Notes: generated from the sequence alone by a model not told the origin. A stretch of 64,000 nucleotides of DNA from Mycobacterium haemophilum DSM 44634 (GCF_000340435.2 NZ_CP011883.2:964607-1028606), one strand, 5' to 3'; positions 53,163 through 63,897 are shown, counted from the stretch's first letter. Numbers and translations: made by a program.

Positions 53163-54265
53163 ACGCCACCCGGTTGATCGATCTCGAAGACACCGAGGGC
53201 TTGATTGCTGCCGACCGAGACGGCTTGTTGCGGGCTGCGTCGTCGGCCGGCGCGCAAGTGCGCGCCATCGCTGCCGCCGTCGACGAAGGTGCGTGTGAGT
53301 CGCTGCGCGCCGACGACCGTCCACGCACCGTGATCTGGGTGGCCGGCCGTGGTACCGCCGAGACGGCTGGAGCCATGTTGGCCGCGACATCCGGTGGTGC
53401 GGCCGCCGAGCCGATCGTCGTCGCTAGCGAGGCTCCGCCGTGGGTCGGGCCGCTTGATGTGCTGATCGTTGCGGGCGACGACCCCGGCGATCCGGCGCTG
53501 GTCGGTGCTGCCGCGACCGCAGTGCGCCGGGGTGCGCGGGTGGTTGTGGTGGCGCCGTACGAGGGGCCGCTTCGTGACGCGACGGCCGGCCGTGTTGCGG
53601 TGCTTGAGCCGCGGCTACGGGTTCCCGACGAGTTCGGATTGTGCCGGTACCTGGCTGCGGGCTTGGCCGCAGTGCAAACCGTGGACCCCAGGCTGCGCCT
53701 CGACCTGGCGATGCTCGCCGACGAGTTGGACGCCGAAGCGTTGCACAACAGCGTCGGCTGCGAGGTCTTTACCAACCCGGCCAAGACACTAGCCGCGCGG
53801 GTGTCCGGTCGTCGGGTGGTGTTGGCGGGCGATTGTGCTGCGACGCTGGCGCTGGCTCGGCACGGCAGTTCGGTGCTGCTGCGGATTGCGCACCAGGTTG
53901 CGTCCGCCACCGGGCTCTCGGATGCTGTTGTGGCGGTACGTGCCTCGGCCGGCGCTGCCGACTATGCCCCTGCTTCGGTGGATGTTCTCTTTCACGACGA
54001 AGAGATTGATGGACCGCTACCCGAGCGACTGCGGGTGTTGGCGCTCACCTTGGCCAGCGAGCGGACCGTGGTGGCCGCCCGGGTCGCCGGGCTCGACGAC
54101 GTCTTTTTCGTCGCGGCTGAGGATGTGCCGGATGTGCCGGACGGGCCCAGCGGCTTGGCTGGGTTACCGGCCCCGGGTGGCGCCGGTCGCGCCGAGCAGG
54201 AACTGGCAATATTGGCCGTTCGGCTTGAGATGGCCGCGGTTTACTTGCGATTGGTGCGGGGATAG
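53159..54265 (+). CDS. SIS-fold / TobH-like protein between manB and manA (Rv3256c-like)
   Basis: 368 residues resembling phosphosugar isomerase (SIS) proteins of the PGI/PMI C-terminal type; alternating strands such as RTVIWVAGRGTAETAGAML and PLDVLIVAGDDPGDPAL support a Rossmann-like sugar-phosphate fold. GTG 53159 overlaps manB (GTGA). Conserved placement between the mutase and isomerase implies a role in mannose metabolism, but no reaction is assigned. Confidence 0.85.
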   Translation: MNATRLIDLEDTEGLIAADRDGLLRAASSAGAQVRAIAAAVDEGACESLRADDRPRTVIWVAGRGTAETAGAMLAATSGGAAAEPIVVASEAPPWVGPLDVLIVAGDDPGDPALVGAAATAVRRGARVVVVAPYEGPLRDATAGRVAVLEPRLRVPDEFGLCRYLAAGLAAVQTVDPRLRLDLAMLADELDAEALHNSVGCEVFTNPAKTLAARVSGRRVVLAGDCAATLALARHGSSVLLRIAHQVASATGLSDAVVAVRASAGAADYAPASVDVLFHDEEIDGPLPERLRVLALTLASERTVVAARVAGLDDVFFVAAEDVPDVPDGPSGLAGLPAPGGAGRAEQELAILAVRLEMAAVYLRLVRG

Positions 54266-54272
54266 AGAGACG

Positions 54273-55505
54273 GTGGAGCTGCTACGCGGAGCGTTGCGGA
54301 CATATGCGTGGGGATCGCGTACCGCCATCGCCGAATTCACCGGGCGACCTGTGCCGGCTGCCCACCCCGAAGCTGAGCTCTGGTTCGGTGCGCACCCCGG
54401 TGACCCGGCTTGGCTCCAAGCAGCCAACGGCGAAACCTCGTTGCTGGAGGCTCTGGTCGCCGATCCGGAGGGGCAGCTCGGCCCCGTGTCACGCGCCCGA
54501 TTCGGTGACGTGCTGCCGTTCATGGTCAAGGTGCTGGCGGCTGACGAACCGCTGTCGCTGCAGGCCCATCCGAGCACCGAGCAGGCGGTCGAGGGTTACC
54601 TGCGCGAAGAACATCTGGACGTTCCGGTGTCCTCGCCGGAGCGTAACTACCGCGACCGGAGCCACAAGCCGGAGTTGTTGGTGGCGCTGCAGCCATTCGA
54701 GGCGTTGGCCGGATTTCGTCAGGCGTCACGCACCGCCGAGCTGCTTACGGCGTTAGCCGTCTCCGACCTCGACCCGTTCATCCATTTGCTGAGCGACCAG
54801 TCCGACGCCGACGGTCTGCGTGCGCTGTTCACTACCTGGATCACCGCGCCGCAGCCCGACATTGACGTGCTGGTGCCAACCGTGCTGGAGGGTGCCATCG
54901 CTTACGTCAGCTCCGGCGCGACGGAGTTCCTGGCGGAAGTCAAGACGGTGATGGAGCTCGGCGAGCGCTATCCCGGCGACGCCGGCGTGCTGGCGTCGTT
55001 GTTGCTCAACCGCATCAGCCTCGCCCCCGGCGAGGCTATCTTCTTGCCGGCCGGCAACTTGCATGCCTATCTGCGAGGTGTCGGTGTGGAGGTGATGGCT
55101 AACTCCGACAACGTGTTACGAGGAGGGCTCACCCCCAAGCATGTCGACGTGCCCGAGCTGTTGCGGGTGCTGGACTTCAACCCCACCCCTGAGGAGGCGC
55201 TGCGCCCACCGACCCACTGCGAGGGTTTCGCGGTGGTCTATGAGACCCCGACCGATGAGTTTGAGGTCGCTCTCCTGGAGCTCGACGGCGAGTATCTGGG
55301 GCACGAGGTCGACGCGTCGCGCCACGATGTGTCGCAAGGCCCACAGATCTTGTTGTGCACCGAGGGTGCGGCCACGGTGCACGGCAAGTCCCAGTCGCTC
55401 ACCATAAAACGCGGTATGGCTGTCTGGGTGGCGGCCGACGACGGCCCGATCCGGCTGGTCGCGCAGCGACCCGCCAAGCTGTTCAGGGCGACCGTCGGTG
55501 TGTGA
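54273..55505 (+). CDS. manA: Mannose-6-phosphate isomerase
   Basis: 410-residue type I zinc enzyme interconverting fructose 6-phosphate and mannose 6-phosphate. Markers: LRTYAWGSRTAIAEF, AELWFGAHPGDPAW, LSLQAHPSTEQA with zinc ligands, and FLPAGNLHAYLRGVGVEVMANSDNVLRGGLTPKHVDV. GTG 54273 starts seven bases after the preceding stop and matches the M. tuberculosis length (408). Its 3' end overlaps the convergent FAD oxidoreductase gene by 23 bp. Confidence 0.96.
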   Translation: MELLRGALRTYAWGSRTAIAEFTGRPVPAAHPEAELWFGAHPGDPAWLQAANGETSLLEALVADPEGQLGPVSRARFGDVLPFMVKVLAADEPLSLQAHPSTEQAVEGYLREEHLDVPVSSPERNYRDRSHKPELLVALQPFEALAGFRQASRTAELLTALAVSDLDPFIHLLSDQSDADGLRALFTTWITAPQPDIDVLVPTVLEGAIAYVSSGATEFLAEVKTVMELGERYPGDAGVLASLLLNRISLAPGEAIFLPAGNLHAYLRGVGVEVMANSDNVLRGGLTPKHVDVPELLRVLDFNPTPEEALRPPTHCEGFAVVYETPTDEFEVALLELDGEYLGHEVDASRHDVSQGPQILLCTEGAATVHGKSQSLTIKRGMAVWVAADDGPIRLVAQRPAKLFRATVGV

Positions 55506-56871
55506 CGGTCTGCCGGCGCTCACGCAGCCACAGCCGCAGGTTGTGCGCGCTGGCGCGACCTATTAGGTCGGCTGGCGGCACCAAGTACAGGCTGTCAAGA
55601 AGGGAGAATCGGCGCAGAAACCATTCGGCGAGAACGGGGTCGGTTTCGGCGGCTCCGAGAAACTGGTCGAACAGCCGGCCGACCGGTCGGTACCACCGGG
55701 GTGCGTGCCCGGAAGCGTGATGAAAGCAGAGGTCGGCGATGGCGTTCATGGTCCACACCGGGTAGGTGGTCTTGGCGGTGGCCGAATTCAGTGTGCGGGC
55801 CAGGTCGCCGTCGCGGGATTCCAGCGCCCGTCGCAGATGACCGGCCTGCAGCGACGTCATCGTCATTCCTTGCCCGAACGTGGGGTTGAAGCTGGCTACG
55901 GCATCACCGATGGGAACGATCCCGCCCGGGAAACGGTCCAGTTTGTCATAGCGGCGCCAGCTGCTGGCCGGAAATGCGTGAAATGCCGGGGCGCCGCACG
56001 GCTCGGCGCGCGCCAGCGCCGCACCCAGATGCGCGGGAAGCAGCGTGTCGGCCAGCGCAACCATCTCGCGGAAGGTTGAAGGGGGTTTGGCGTGGGCCAC
56101 CCCGAAGGTGGTCAGGACCCAGGTGCCGTCCTCGTAGCACAGCATGCCCAACCCCAGCGAGTGGTGCACAGACACGCCGGTGACCACCACCTTCTCCGGG
56201 ACCAGGCCGTCAGGGATACGAAGTTGGTGGGTGGCATAGCGGATGCCGATGTGCACGGTGTCTACGGTTGGCCGCCGGTATCCCCGCTGCGATAACCACA
56301 CCGGCAGCCGGGTGCCGCGGCCGGTAGCGTCGACCACCAATTCGGCGCCCACCACCTCTGGGCGCTTCGGTTCGCTGGAATCCACCAGCACGCCGGTCAC
56401 TCGGTGCTGCGCAGGGTCGAACCTTGGCGCCACGACAGATCTCCGCACGATCTCGACGTTGCCGATGTTGCGGACCCGTCGTCGCAGCTGCCACTCCAGG
56501 TGCGGCCGGCTGGGCACGTAGGCGGTGAATTCCGTACGCAGGGTGTCCCCCGTTCCCAGCACGTGCCCCGCGGCGCCCAGGTAGATGCAGTCCGGTCGGT
56601 TCTGAAGTATCGGCACGCCGGCGGCCACCATGTCCTTCAGCAGGCCCGGAAACAAGCCCTCGAACTCGTTTGCCCCGCGGGCCATCAGCAGGTGCAGGTG
56701 CCGGTCCTGGGGGACCGTGGCGCGGTGTGCCGGTGTCGCTGGCAGGTCGTCGCGCTCGAAAACCGTCACCCGGGCATAGAAGTCCGAGAGCACCCGTGCG
56801 GCGGATAAACCGGCGATGCTGGCCCCGATGACGACCGCGTGACCCGGTGCGCTTTCCGCTACCGCGCGCAT
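55483..56871 (-). CDS. FAD-dependent oxidoreductase, hydroxylase/halogenase-like (Rv3254-like)
   Basis: 462 residues. The dinucleotide-binding start is AVVIGASIAGLSAARVLSDFYARVTVFERDDLP, with an ATG-like VVDATGRGTRLPVWL segment and the second FAD motif GIVPIGDAVASFNPTFGQGM. Resembles flavin monooxygenases acting on lipids or aromatic compounds; substrate unknown. Same length as in M. tuberculosis. Divergent from the amino-acid transporter. Confidence 0.9.
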   Translation of the reverse strand: MRAVAESAPGHAVVIGASIAGLSAARVLSDFYARVTVFERDDLPATPAHRATVPQDRHLHLLMARGANEFEGLFPGLLKDMVAAGVPILQNRPDCIYLGAAGHVLGTGDTLRTEFTAYVPSRPHLEWQLRRRVRNIGNVEIVRRSVVAPRFDPAQHRVTGVLVDSSEPKRPEVVGAELVVDATGRGTRLPVWLSQRGYRRPTVDTVHIGIRYATHQLRIPDGLVPEKVVVTGVSVHHSLGLGMLCYEDGTWVLTTFGVAHAKPPSTFREMVALADTLLPAHLGAALARAEPCGAPAFHAFPASSWRRYDKLDRFPGGIVPIGDAVASFNPTFGQGMTMTSLQAGHLRRALESRDGDLARTLNSATAKTTYPVWTMNAIADLCFHHASGHAPRWYRPVGRLFDQFLGAAETDPVLAEWFLRRFSLLDSLYLVPPADLIGRASAHNLRLWLRERRQTVTHRRSP

Positions 56872-56924
56872 TCCCCGGAGGTTACTCGGTACTGTGCCGT
56901 CACAACGGCTGACGAAGGGACAGG

Positions 56925-58457
56925 ATGATGGCCAGTCGATGGCGGATGAAGTCGGTCGAGCAGTCGATCGCCGACACCGACGAACCCAGTACCCGGCTCC
57001 GCAAGGACCTCACCTGGCGGGACCTAGTAGTTTTCGGGGTCTCGGTGGTAGTCGGCGCCGGTATCTTCACGGTGACCGCATCGACTGCTGGCGACATCAC
57101 CGGTCCGGCCATCTGGGTCGCGTTTCTGATTGCGGCCGCCACCTGCGCGTTGGCTGCGCTGTGTTACGCCGAATTCGCCTCGACGCTGCCGGTGGCGGGC
57201 AGCGGATACACCTTTTCCTATGCCACCTTCGGTGAATTCCTGGCCTGGCTCATCGGCTGGAATCTGCTGCTGGAAATGGCGATGGGCGCCGCTGTGGTGG
57301 CCAAAGGCTGGTCGAGCTACCTGGGTACGGTGTTCGGATTCGTCGATGGCACAGTCGGACTCGGAACGGTCCAGCTCGACTGGGGCTCGCTGTTGATTGT
57401 CTCGGTGGTGGCCACCCTGTGTGCGCTGGGCACCAAGTTGTCGTCGAGGTTTTCCGCGGTGGTCACCGGTATCAAGGTGTCGGTGGTGATTTTGGTTGTG
57501 GTGGTCGGTGCCTTCTACATCAAAGCCGCTAACTACTCGCCGTTCATTCCGAGCCCGGAAGCCGGACACGACGCAAGCGGCGTTAATCAGTCGGTGTTGT
57601 CGCTGCTCACCGGCGCGCACAGCAGCAATTACGGCTGGTACGGCGTGTTGGCGGGGGCATCGATCGTGTTCTTCGCGTTTATCGGTTTCGACATCGTGGC
57701 CACCATGGCGGAGGAGACCAAGCGGCCCCAGAGCGATGTTCCGAAGGGGATCCTGGCGTCGCTGGGGATCGTGACCCTGCTCTACGTCGCGGTCTCGGTC
57801 GTGCTGTCGGGAATGGTTTCCTACACCCAGCTCAAGACCGTTCCCGGCCATGGTCCGGCAAACCTGGCCACCGCATTCGCGGCCAACGGGGTGAACTGGG
57901 CAAGCAAAGTCATTTCCGTCGGGGCGTTGGCCGGATTGACCACCGTGGTGATGGTGCTGACGCTCGGGCAATGCCGGGTCTTGTTCGCCATGGCACGGGA
58001 CGGGCTGTTGCCCCGGGGGCTGGCGAGAACCGGTTCGCGCGGCACCCCGGTCCGGACCACCGCGCTCGTTGCGGCGGTGGTCGGTACGACGGCGGCGGTG
58101 TTTCCGATAGCCAAGCTCGAGGAGATGGTCAACGTTGGAACGTTGTTCGCGTTCGTCCTGGTGTCGGCTGGGGTGATTGTCCTGCGCCGAACGCGGCCGG
58201 ACCTGCAGCGGGGGTTCCGTGCGCCGTGGGTGCCGTTGCTGCCGATCGCGTCGATCTGCGCCTCAGTGTGGCTGATGCTGAACCTGACCGCGTTGACCTG
58301 GATCCGGTTCGCCGTCTGGCTGTTGGTGGGAATCGCGATCTACGTCGGATACGGACACCAGCACTCGGTGCAAGGTCGTCGAGAGGCTCACCAGACCCAC
58401 CACGCCAACCAGGACAAACGCGACCCAGATCTCGACACCGACAACGCGGTGGCGTAG
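56925..58457 (+). CDS. APC-family cationic amino-acid transporter (Rv3253c-like)
   Basis: 510 residues, 12 or more transmembrane helices. The first helix has the APC substrate motif VVVGAGIFTVTA, and FFAFIGFDIVATMAEETKRPQSDVPKGI is the family signature. The C-terminal tail is hydrophilic with His/Asp (HQTHHANQDKRDPDLD). ATG 56925 or the next codon is the start. A cationic amino-acid substrate is inferred from the family. Confidence 0.93.
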   Translation: MMASRWRMKSVEQSIADTDEPSTRLRKDLTWRDLVVFGVSVVVGAGIFTVTASTAGDITGPAIWVAFLIAAATCALAALCYAEFASTLPVAGSGYTFSYATFGEFLAWLIGWNLLLEMAMGAAVVAKGWSSYLGTVFGFVDGTVGLGTVQLDWGSLLIVSVVATLCALGTKLSSRFSAVVTGIKVSVVILVVVVGAFYIKAANYSPFIPSPEAGHDASGVNQSVLSLLTGAHSSNYGWYGVLAGASIVFFAFIGFDIVATMAEETKRPQSDVPKGILASLGIVTLLYVAVSVVLSGMVSYTQLKTVPGHGPANLATAFAANGVNWASKVISVGALAGLTTVVMVLTLGQCRVLFAMARDGLLPRGLARTGSRGTPVRTTALVAAVVGTTAAVFPIAKLEEMVNVGTLFAFVLVSAGVIVLRRTRPDLQRGFRAPWVPLLPIASICASVWLMLNLTALTWIRFAVWLLVGIAIYVGYGHQHSVQGRREAHQTHHANQDKRDPDLDTDNAVA

Positions 58458-58482
58458 AACCCCAGGATCCAGTGAGTTTACA

Positions 58483-58518
58483 AAATTGCGTCTTATGTCT
58501 AGACATAAGACGCAATTT
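58483..58518. promoter_or_regulatory. Perfect 36-bp palindrome upstream of alkB
   Basis: AAATTGCGTCTTATGTCT (58483-58500) is followed directly by its exact reverse complement, with no loop, in AT-rich sequence. It overlaps the -35 element of the alkB promoter. Perfect symmetry of this length fits an operator for a dimeric or tetrameric TetR protein; the TetR gene at the end of this operon is the obvious candidate. Confidence 0.8.
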
Positions 58519-58528
58519 GCCGTATTGT
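58500..58528 (+). promoter_or_regulatory. alkB: alkB promoter
   Basis: TAGACA (58500-58505), a 17-base spacer, then TATTGT (58523-58528, TANNNT class). The -35 lies within the palindrome, so a bound repressor would block RNA polymerase. Confidence 0.6.
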
Positions 58529-58566
58529 CCAATCTGGCCTCGGGGGACTGACTAGGAGGTGGGCGC

Positions 58567-59790
58567 ATGACCGCAGAACTCAGACCCGACGTCGCAGTGT
58601 GGCGTGACAAGAAGCGCTACCTATGGCTTATCGGACTGGTTCCCCCGACGATGCTGTTGTTGATCCTGCCGATCATCTGGGGCATGAATCAGGTTGGCTG
58701 GCAGGCTGTCTCGCCGGCGCTGTTGTGGGTCGGGCCGTTCTTGGTCTACATCCTGCTGCCCGCGTTGGACCTGAAGTTCGGTCCGGACGGACAGAACCCG
58801 CCCGACGAGGTCATGGAGCGGCTGGAGCGTGATAAGTACTACCGCTACTGCACGTACGCCTACCTCCCTTTCCAATATGCCAGCGTGATCGTTGGTGCCT
58901 ACCTGTTCACCGCGTCGGACCTGAGTTGGCTGGGTTATCCGGGCGGGCTGAGCTGGCCGGCGAAGGTCGGGCTGGCGCTGTCGATCGGTGTTCTCGGCGC
59001 CGTCGGCATGAACGCCGCGCACGAGATGGGGCACAAGAAGGAAGCCCTGGAGCGGTGGCTGTCCAAGCTGACCCTCGCGCAGAGCTGCTATGGGCACTTC
59101 TACATCGAGCACAACCGTGGCCACCACGTCCGGGTGGCCACACCCGAGGATCCGGCATCAAGCCGCTTCGGCGAGACATTCTGGGAGTTCCTGCCGCGCA
59201 GTGTTGTCGGCGGCCTGCGTTCCGCCGTGCGGTTGGAGGCTCAGCGGGCGCGGCGCCGGGGGCGAAGCCCATGGAATCCGCAAACGTACCCAGGCAACGA
59301 CGTGCTCAACGCCTGGCTGATGTCGGTGGTGTTGTGGGGTGCACTGATCGCGGTGTTCGGCCCGGCGCTGATCCCGTTGGTGGTTATTCAGGCGCTGTAC
59401 GCTTGGACCACGTTTGAGACGGTGAACTATCTCGAGCATTACGGATTGCTGCGGCAAAAGATCGCGACCGGCCGCTACGAGCGCTGCGCCCCCGAGCACA
59501 GCTGGAACTCCGACCATCTGGTTACCAACCTGTTCCTGTACCACTTGCAGCGGCATAGCGATCACCATGCCAATCCGACTCGCCGCTATCAGACACTGCG
59601 TAGCCTCGATGGCTCGCCCAACCTGCCGAGCGGGTATGCGTCGATGATCACGCTGGCGTATTTCCCGCCGCTGTGGCGCAAGGTGATGGATCGTCGGGTG
59701 CTGGCGCACTACGGCGGCGATATCGCTCGGGCTAACGTGCAGCCCAGGTTGAGGGAGAAGCTGCTGGCCACCTATGGCGCTGCACAATGA
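58567..59790 (+). CDS. alkB: Transmembrane alkane 1-monooxygenase
   Basis: 407-residue integral-membrane di-iron hydroxylase that oxidises the terminal carbon of alkanes or fatty acids. Histidine boxes are HEMGH (about residue 152), EHNRGHH, NYLEHYG and QRHSDHHANP. Six membrane helices. GGAGG lies nine bases before ATG 58567. The stop overlaps the rubA start, giving alkB-rubA-rubB-tetR. Confidence 0.97.
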   Translation: MTAELRPDVAVWRDKKRYLWLIGLVPPTMLLLILPIIWGMNQVGWQAVSPALLWVGPFLVYILLPALDLKFGPDGQNPPDEVMERLERDKYYRYCTYAYLPFQYASVIVGAYLFTASDLSWLGYPGGLSWPAKVGLALSIGVLGAVGMNAAHEMGHKKEALERWLSKLTLAQSCYGHFYIEHNRGHHVRVATPEDPASSRFGETFWEFLPRSVVGGLRSAVRLEAQRARRRGRSPWNPQTYPGNDVLNAWLMSVVLWGALIAVFGPALIPLVVIQALYAWTTFETVNYLEHYGLLRQKIATGRYERCAPEHSWNSDHLVTNLFLYHLQRHSDHHANPTRRYQTLRSLDGSPNLPSGYASMITLAYFPPLWRKVMDRRVLAHYGGDIARANVQPRLREKLLATYGAAQ

Positions 59791-59963
59791 TGGCCGCCTA
59801 CCAGTGCCCGGTCTGCGACTACATCTACGACGAGGCCAAAGGCGATGCCAGAGAAGGCTTTCCGCCGGGCACGCGGTGGGAGCAGCTCCCCGGTGACTGG
59901 TGTTGTCCGGACTGTGCGGTGCGCGAGAAACCAGATTTCCAGAAGCTAGGAGAACTCACATGA
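59787..59963 (+). CDS. rubA: Rubredoxin A
   Basis: 58 residues, too short for many gene lists. Two metal-binding pairs, CPVC near residue 7-10 and CPDC near 40-43, hold one iron. An extra Cys stands next to the second pair (WCCPDC), and the Tyr/Trp core is typical. It shuttles electrons to AlkB. Start ATG 59787 overlaps the alkB stop (ATGA) and is followed by a second ATG. Confidence 0.95.
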   Translation: MMAAYQCPVCDYIYDEAKGDAREGFPPGTRWEQLPGDWCCPDCAVREKPDFQKLGELT

Positions 59964-60142
59964 GTGACTACAAACTGTTCCGCTGCGTCCAATGTGGCTT
60001 CGAGTACGACGAGGCGCAGGGCTGGCCGGAAGATGGCATCGAGCCCGGCACCCGCTGGGACGACATCCCCGAGGACTGGAGCTGTCCGGACTGCGGCGCG
60101 GCCAAGGCGGACTTCGAGATGGTAGAGGTTGCGCGCCCGTGA
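59960..60142 (+). CDS. rubB: Rubredoxin B
   Basis: 60 residues (MSDYKLFRC...). Cysteine pairs CVQC and CPDC with GWPEDGIEPGTRWDDIPEDW between them give a standard rubredoxin. ATG 59960 overlaps the rubA stop (ATGA). Second of two tandem rubredoxins; the two differ enough that they may pair with different reductases or donors. Confidence 0.96.
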   Translation: MSDYKLFRCVQCGFEYDEAQGWPEDGIEPGTRWDDIPEDWSCPDCGAAKADFEMVEVARP

Positions 60143-60774
60143 GCGCCCAAAACGATATCCTCGCGCCGGTGAAGCGGATTCCTTATGCCGAAGCGTCGCG
60201 CGTCTTGTTGCGTGATTCGGTATTAGATGCGATGCGGGATCTGCTGCTGACCCGAGACTGGTCGGCTATCACGTTGTCCGACGTCGCCCGGGCCGCTGGT
60301 ATCAGCCGGCAGACCATTTACAACGAGTTCGGCTCACGGCAGGGCCTGGCGCAGGGCTATGCGCTGCGTCTGGCTGATCGCCTGGTTGACAGCGTCCATG
60401 CCGCCCTGGACGCCAACGTTGGCAACATCTACGAATCGTTCCTGCAGGGTTTTCGGTCATTCTTCTCCGAGTCGGCGGCGGACCCATTGGTGATTTCGTT
60501 GCTGACCGGCGTCGCCAAGCCTGATCTGTTGCAGCTCATCACGACCGACAGCGCGCCTATGATCACTCGTGCGTCGGCTCGGTTGGCGATGGCGTTCACT
60601 CAGAGCTGGGTGGCTACTAGCGATGAAGACGCCGGCATCCTGGCGCGTGCCATCGTCAGGCTGTCGTTGAGCTACGTGTCGATGCCCCCGGAAGCCGACC
60701 ACGACGTCGCGGCGGACCTGGCGCGTTTAATGACGCCGTTCGCCGAGCGTCACGGGGTCGTCAACGCACCTTGA
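60139..60774 (+). CDS. TetR-family regulator of the alkane operon (Rv3249c-like)
   Basis: 211 residues, same length as in M. tuberculosis. The helix-turn-helix is ITLSDVARAAGISRQTIYNEFGSRQGLAQGY; the C-terminal domain is helical. GTG 60139 overlaps the rubB stop (GTGA). Being co-transcribed with alkB, it probably represses its own operon through the palindrome at 58483-58518 until a fatty-acid or alkane-derived ligand binds; this is inferred. Confidence 0.93.
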   Translation: MSAQNDILAPVKRIPYAEASRVLLRDSVLDAMRDLLLTRDWSAITLSDVARAAGISRQTIYNEFGSRQGLAQGYALRLADRLVDSVHAALDANVGNIYESFLQGFRSFFSESAADPLVISLLTGVAKPDLLQLITTDSAPMITRASARLAMAFTQSWVATSDEDAGILARAIVRLSLSYVSMPPEADHDVAADLARLMTPFAERHGVVNAP

Positions 60775-60883
60775 CCTGACCTGCGGGGGCTCCGGGTCGC
60801 AGAAAGGTCAGCGACTACAGTGGCTGACGAGTAGCCCGTTTGCCCTTGTGAGTTCCTGAGCCCTAGAAGGATTGAGACACGTT

Positions 60884-62371
<1,488 letters not shown>

Positions 62372-62390
62372 ACCTCGCTTCGAGCCGAGT

Positions 62391-62410
62391 GTGCGGCCAG
62401 CCGCACGTTC
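62391..62410. repeat. Hairpin GTGCGGC-CA-GCCGCAC between sahH and tmk
   Basis: 7-bp arms with a very short loop, then GTTCG. It shares GCCAGCCGCACG with the element at 44497-44508. Located 20 bases after sahH; terminator-like. Confidence 0.5.
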
Positions 62411-62422
62411 GTCGGCTACCGC

Positions 62423-62428
62423 TAGGCT
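62423..62428 (+). promoter_or_regulatory. tmk: Leaderless-type -10 box of tmk
   Basis: TAGGCT followed by six bases and GTG 62435, the same arrangement as lat and lrpA. Confidence 0.55.
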
Positions 62429-62434
62429 CGCGCC

Positions 62435-63076
62435 GTGTTGATCGCGATTGAAGGCGTTGACGGCGCTGGCAAGCGCACCTTGTCCGAGGGGTTACGTCAG
62501 GCGTTTGAGGCCGCCGGGAAGTCGGTGGCAACGTTGGCCTTCCCGCGCTACCGGCAATCAGTGGCCGCCGACATCGCCGCGGAGGCGCTGCACGGCCAGC
62601 ACGGTGATCTCGCGTCGTCGGTGTACGCGATGGCCCTGCTGTTCGCGTTCGACCGCGCCGGGGCGGTCGAGGACATCGCAGCCGCGTGCCGCACTCATGA
62701 CGTCGTGATCCTTGATCGCTACGTCGCATCCAATGCCGCCTACAGCGCCGCGCGTCTGCATGAGGACTGCAGCGGGGAGGCGGTGGCCTGGGTGCAGCGA
62801 ACCGAATACCAGAGATTGCGGTTGCCCCCGCCCGATTGGCAAGTGCTGCTCGCAGTCTCCGCCGAGCTCGCCGGGGAGCGTGCCCGCCACCGGGCCCGCA
62901 CCGATCTCGACCGGCCGCGGGACAGCTACGAACGCGACGACGACCTTCAGCAGCGCACCGGCGCGGTCTACGCCGGCCTGGCCGCCGCAGGGTGGGGCGG
63001 GAGGTGGCTAGTCGTCGACGCGGACGTCGATCCGGACCGGTTGGTCGCCACTTTGATGGGCTGTCAGACCGCGTGA
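62435..63076 (+). CDS. tmk: Thymidylate kinase
   Basis: 213-residue dTMP kinase. P-loop EGVDGAGKRTL, DRYVASNAAY and a LID region with DRPRDSYERDDDLQ are seen. Phosphorylates dTMP to dTDP for DNA synthesis. GTG 62435 with a leaderless-type promoter. It lies upstream of mtrA by 82 bp on the same strand, as in M. tuberculosis. Confidence 0.97.
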   Translation: MLIAIEGVDGAGKRTLSEGLRQAFEAAGKSVATLAFPRYRQSVAADIAAEALHGQHGDLASSVYAMALLFAFDRAGAVEDIAAACRTHDVVILDRYVASNAAYSAARLHEDCSGEAVAWVQRTEYQRLRLPPPDWQVLLAVSAELAGERARHRARTDLDRPRDSYERDDDLQQRTGAVYAGLAAAGWGGRWLVVDADVDPDRLVATLMGCQTA

Positions 63077-63158
63077 GGGCCGAATTTGACGGTATTTGGG
63101 CTTATCATGTGCGAAACGCCCGTGTGGCGCCCCAGTTTTGTCCCGATCTGGTGACACC

Positions 63159-63845
63159 ATGGACACCATGAGGCAAAGGATTTTGGTCGTCGACGACGAC
63201 GCTTCGCTGGCTGAGATGCTCACCATCGTGCTGCGTGGGGAGGGCTTCGACACCGCGGTCATCGGCGACGGTACTCAGGCCCTGACCGCGGTGCGCGAGT
63301 TGCGCCCCGACCTGGTGCTACTGGACCTGATGTTGCCCGGCATGAACGGCATCGACGTGTGCCGGGTGTTGCGCGCCGACTCCGGCGTTCCGATTGTGAT
63401 GCTGACCGCCAAGACCGACACCGTGGACGTGGTGCTGGGGCTGGAGTCGGGCGCCGACGACTACATCATGAAGCCGTTCAAGCCCAAGGAGCTGGTCGCT
63501 CGGGTGCGGGCGCGGCTGCGGCGCAACGACGACGAGCCAGCCGAGATGCTGTCCATCGCCGACGTCGATATCGACGTGCCGGCACACAAGGTCACCCGAA
63601 ACGGTGAACAGATCTCATTGACACCGCTGGAATTCGACCTGCTGGTCGCGTTGGCACGCAAGCCACGCCAGGTGTTTACTCGTGATGTGCTGCTCGAACA
63701 GGTGTGGGGATATCGGCACCCAGCGGATACTCGCCTGGTTAACGTGCATGTCCAGCGGCTACGGGCAAAGGTCGAGAAAGACCCGGAGAACCCGACCGTG
63801 GTGTTGACCGTTCGAGGAGTGGGATACAAGGCCGGACCCCCGTGA
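63159..63845 (+). CDS. mtrA: Response regulator MtrA
   Basis: 228-residue OmpR/PhoB-class regulator. Receiver domain with acidic pocket VVDDD, phospho-acceptor Asp56 (LLDLMLPG) and Lys in IMKPFKPKE; C-terminal winged helix (LTPLEFDLLVALARKPRQVFTRDVLLEQVWGYRHPAD). Almost identical to M. tuberculosis MtrA. Essential regulator of cell division and dnaA/oriC functions. ATG 63159 (MDTMRQRILV). A TATCAT (63103-63108) upstream could be its -10 box. Confidence 0.98.
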   Translation: MDTMRQRILVVDDDASLAEMLTIVLRGEGFDTAVIGDGTQALTAVRELRPDLVLLDLMLPGMNGIDVCRVLRADSGVPIVMLTAKTDTVDVVLGLESGADDYIMKPFKPKELVARVRARLRRNDDEPAEMLSIADVDIDVPAHKVTRNGEQISLTPLEFDLLVALARKPRQVFTRDVLLEQVWGYRHPADTRLVNVHVQRLRAKVEKDPENPTVVLTVRGVGYKAGPP

Positions 63846-63897
63846 CGCGCGCGCGGCGTAGAGGCTCCGCCAGCCGCGATGCTGAGGAGCTGCGCCG

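Noticed and set aside
60775..60883. Possible SAH or SAM riboswitch upstream of sahH
   Set aside because: Only a small CTGCG/CGCAG hairpin is seen; the conserved core of known SAH riboswitches is not present.
63086..63108. TTGACG with TATCAT as an mtrA promoter
   Set aside because: The spacer is only 11 bases; the TATCAT alone may be a -10 box but this pair is not a standard promoter.
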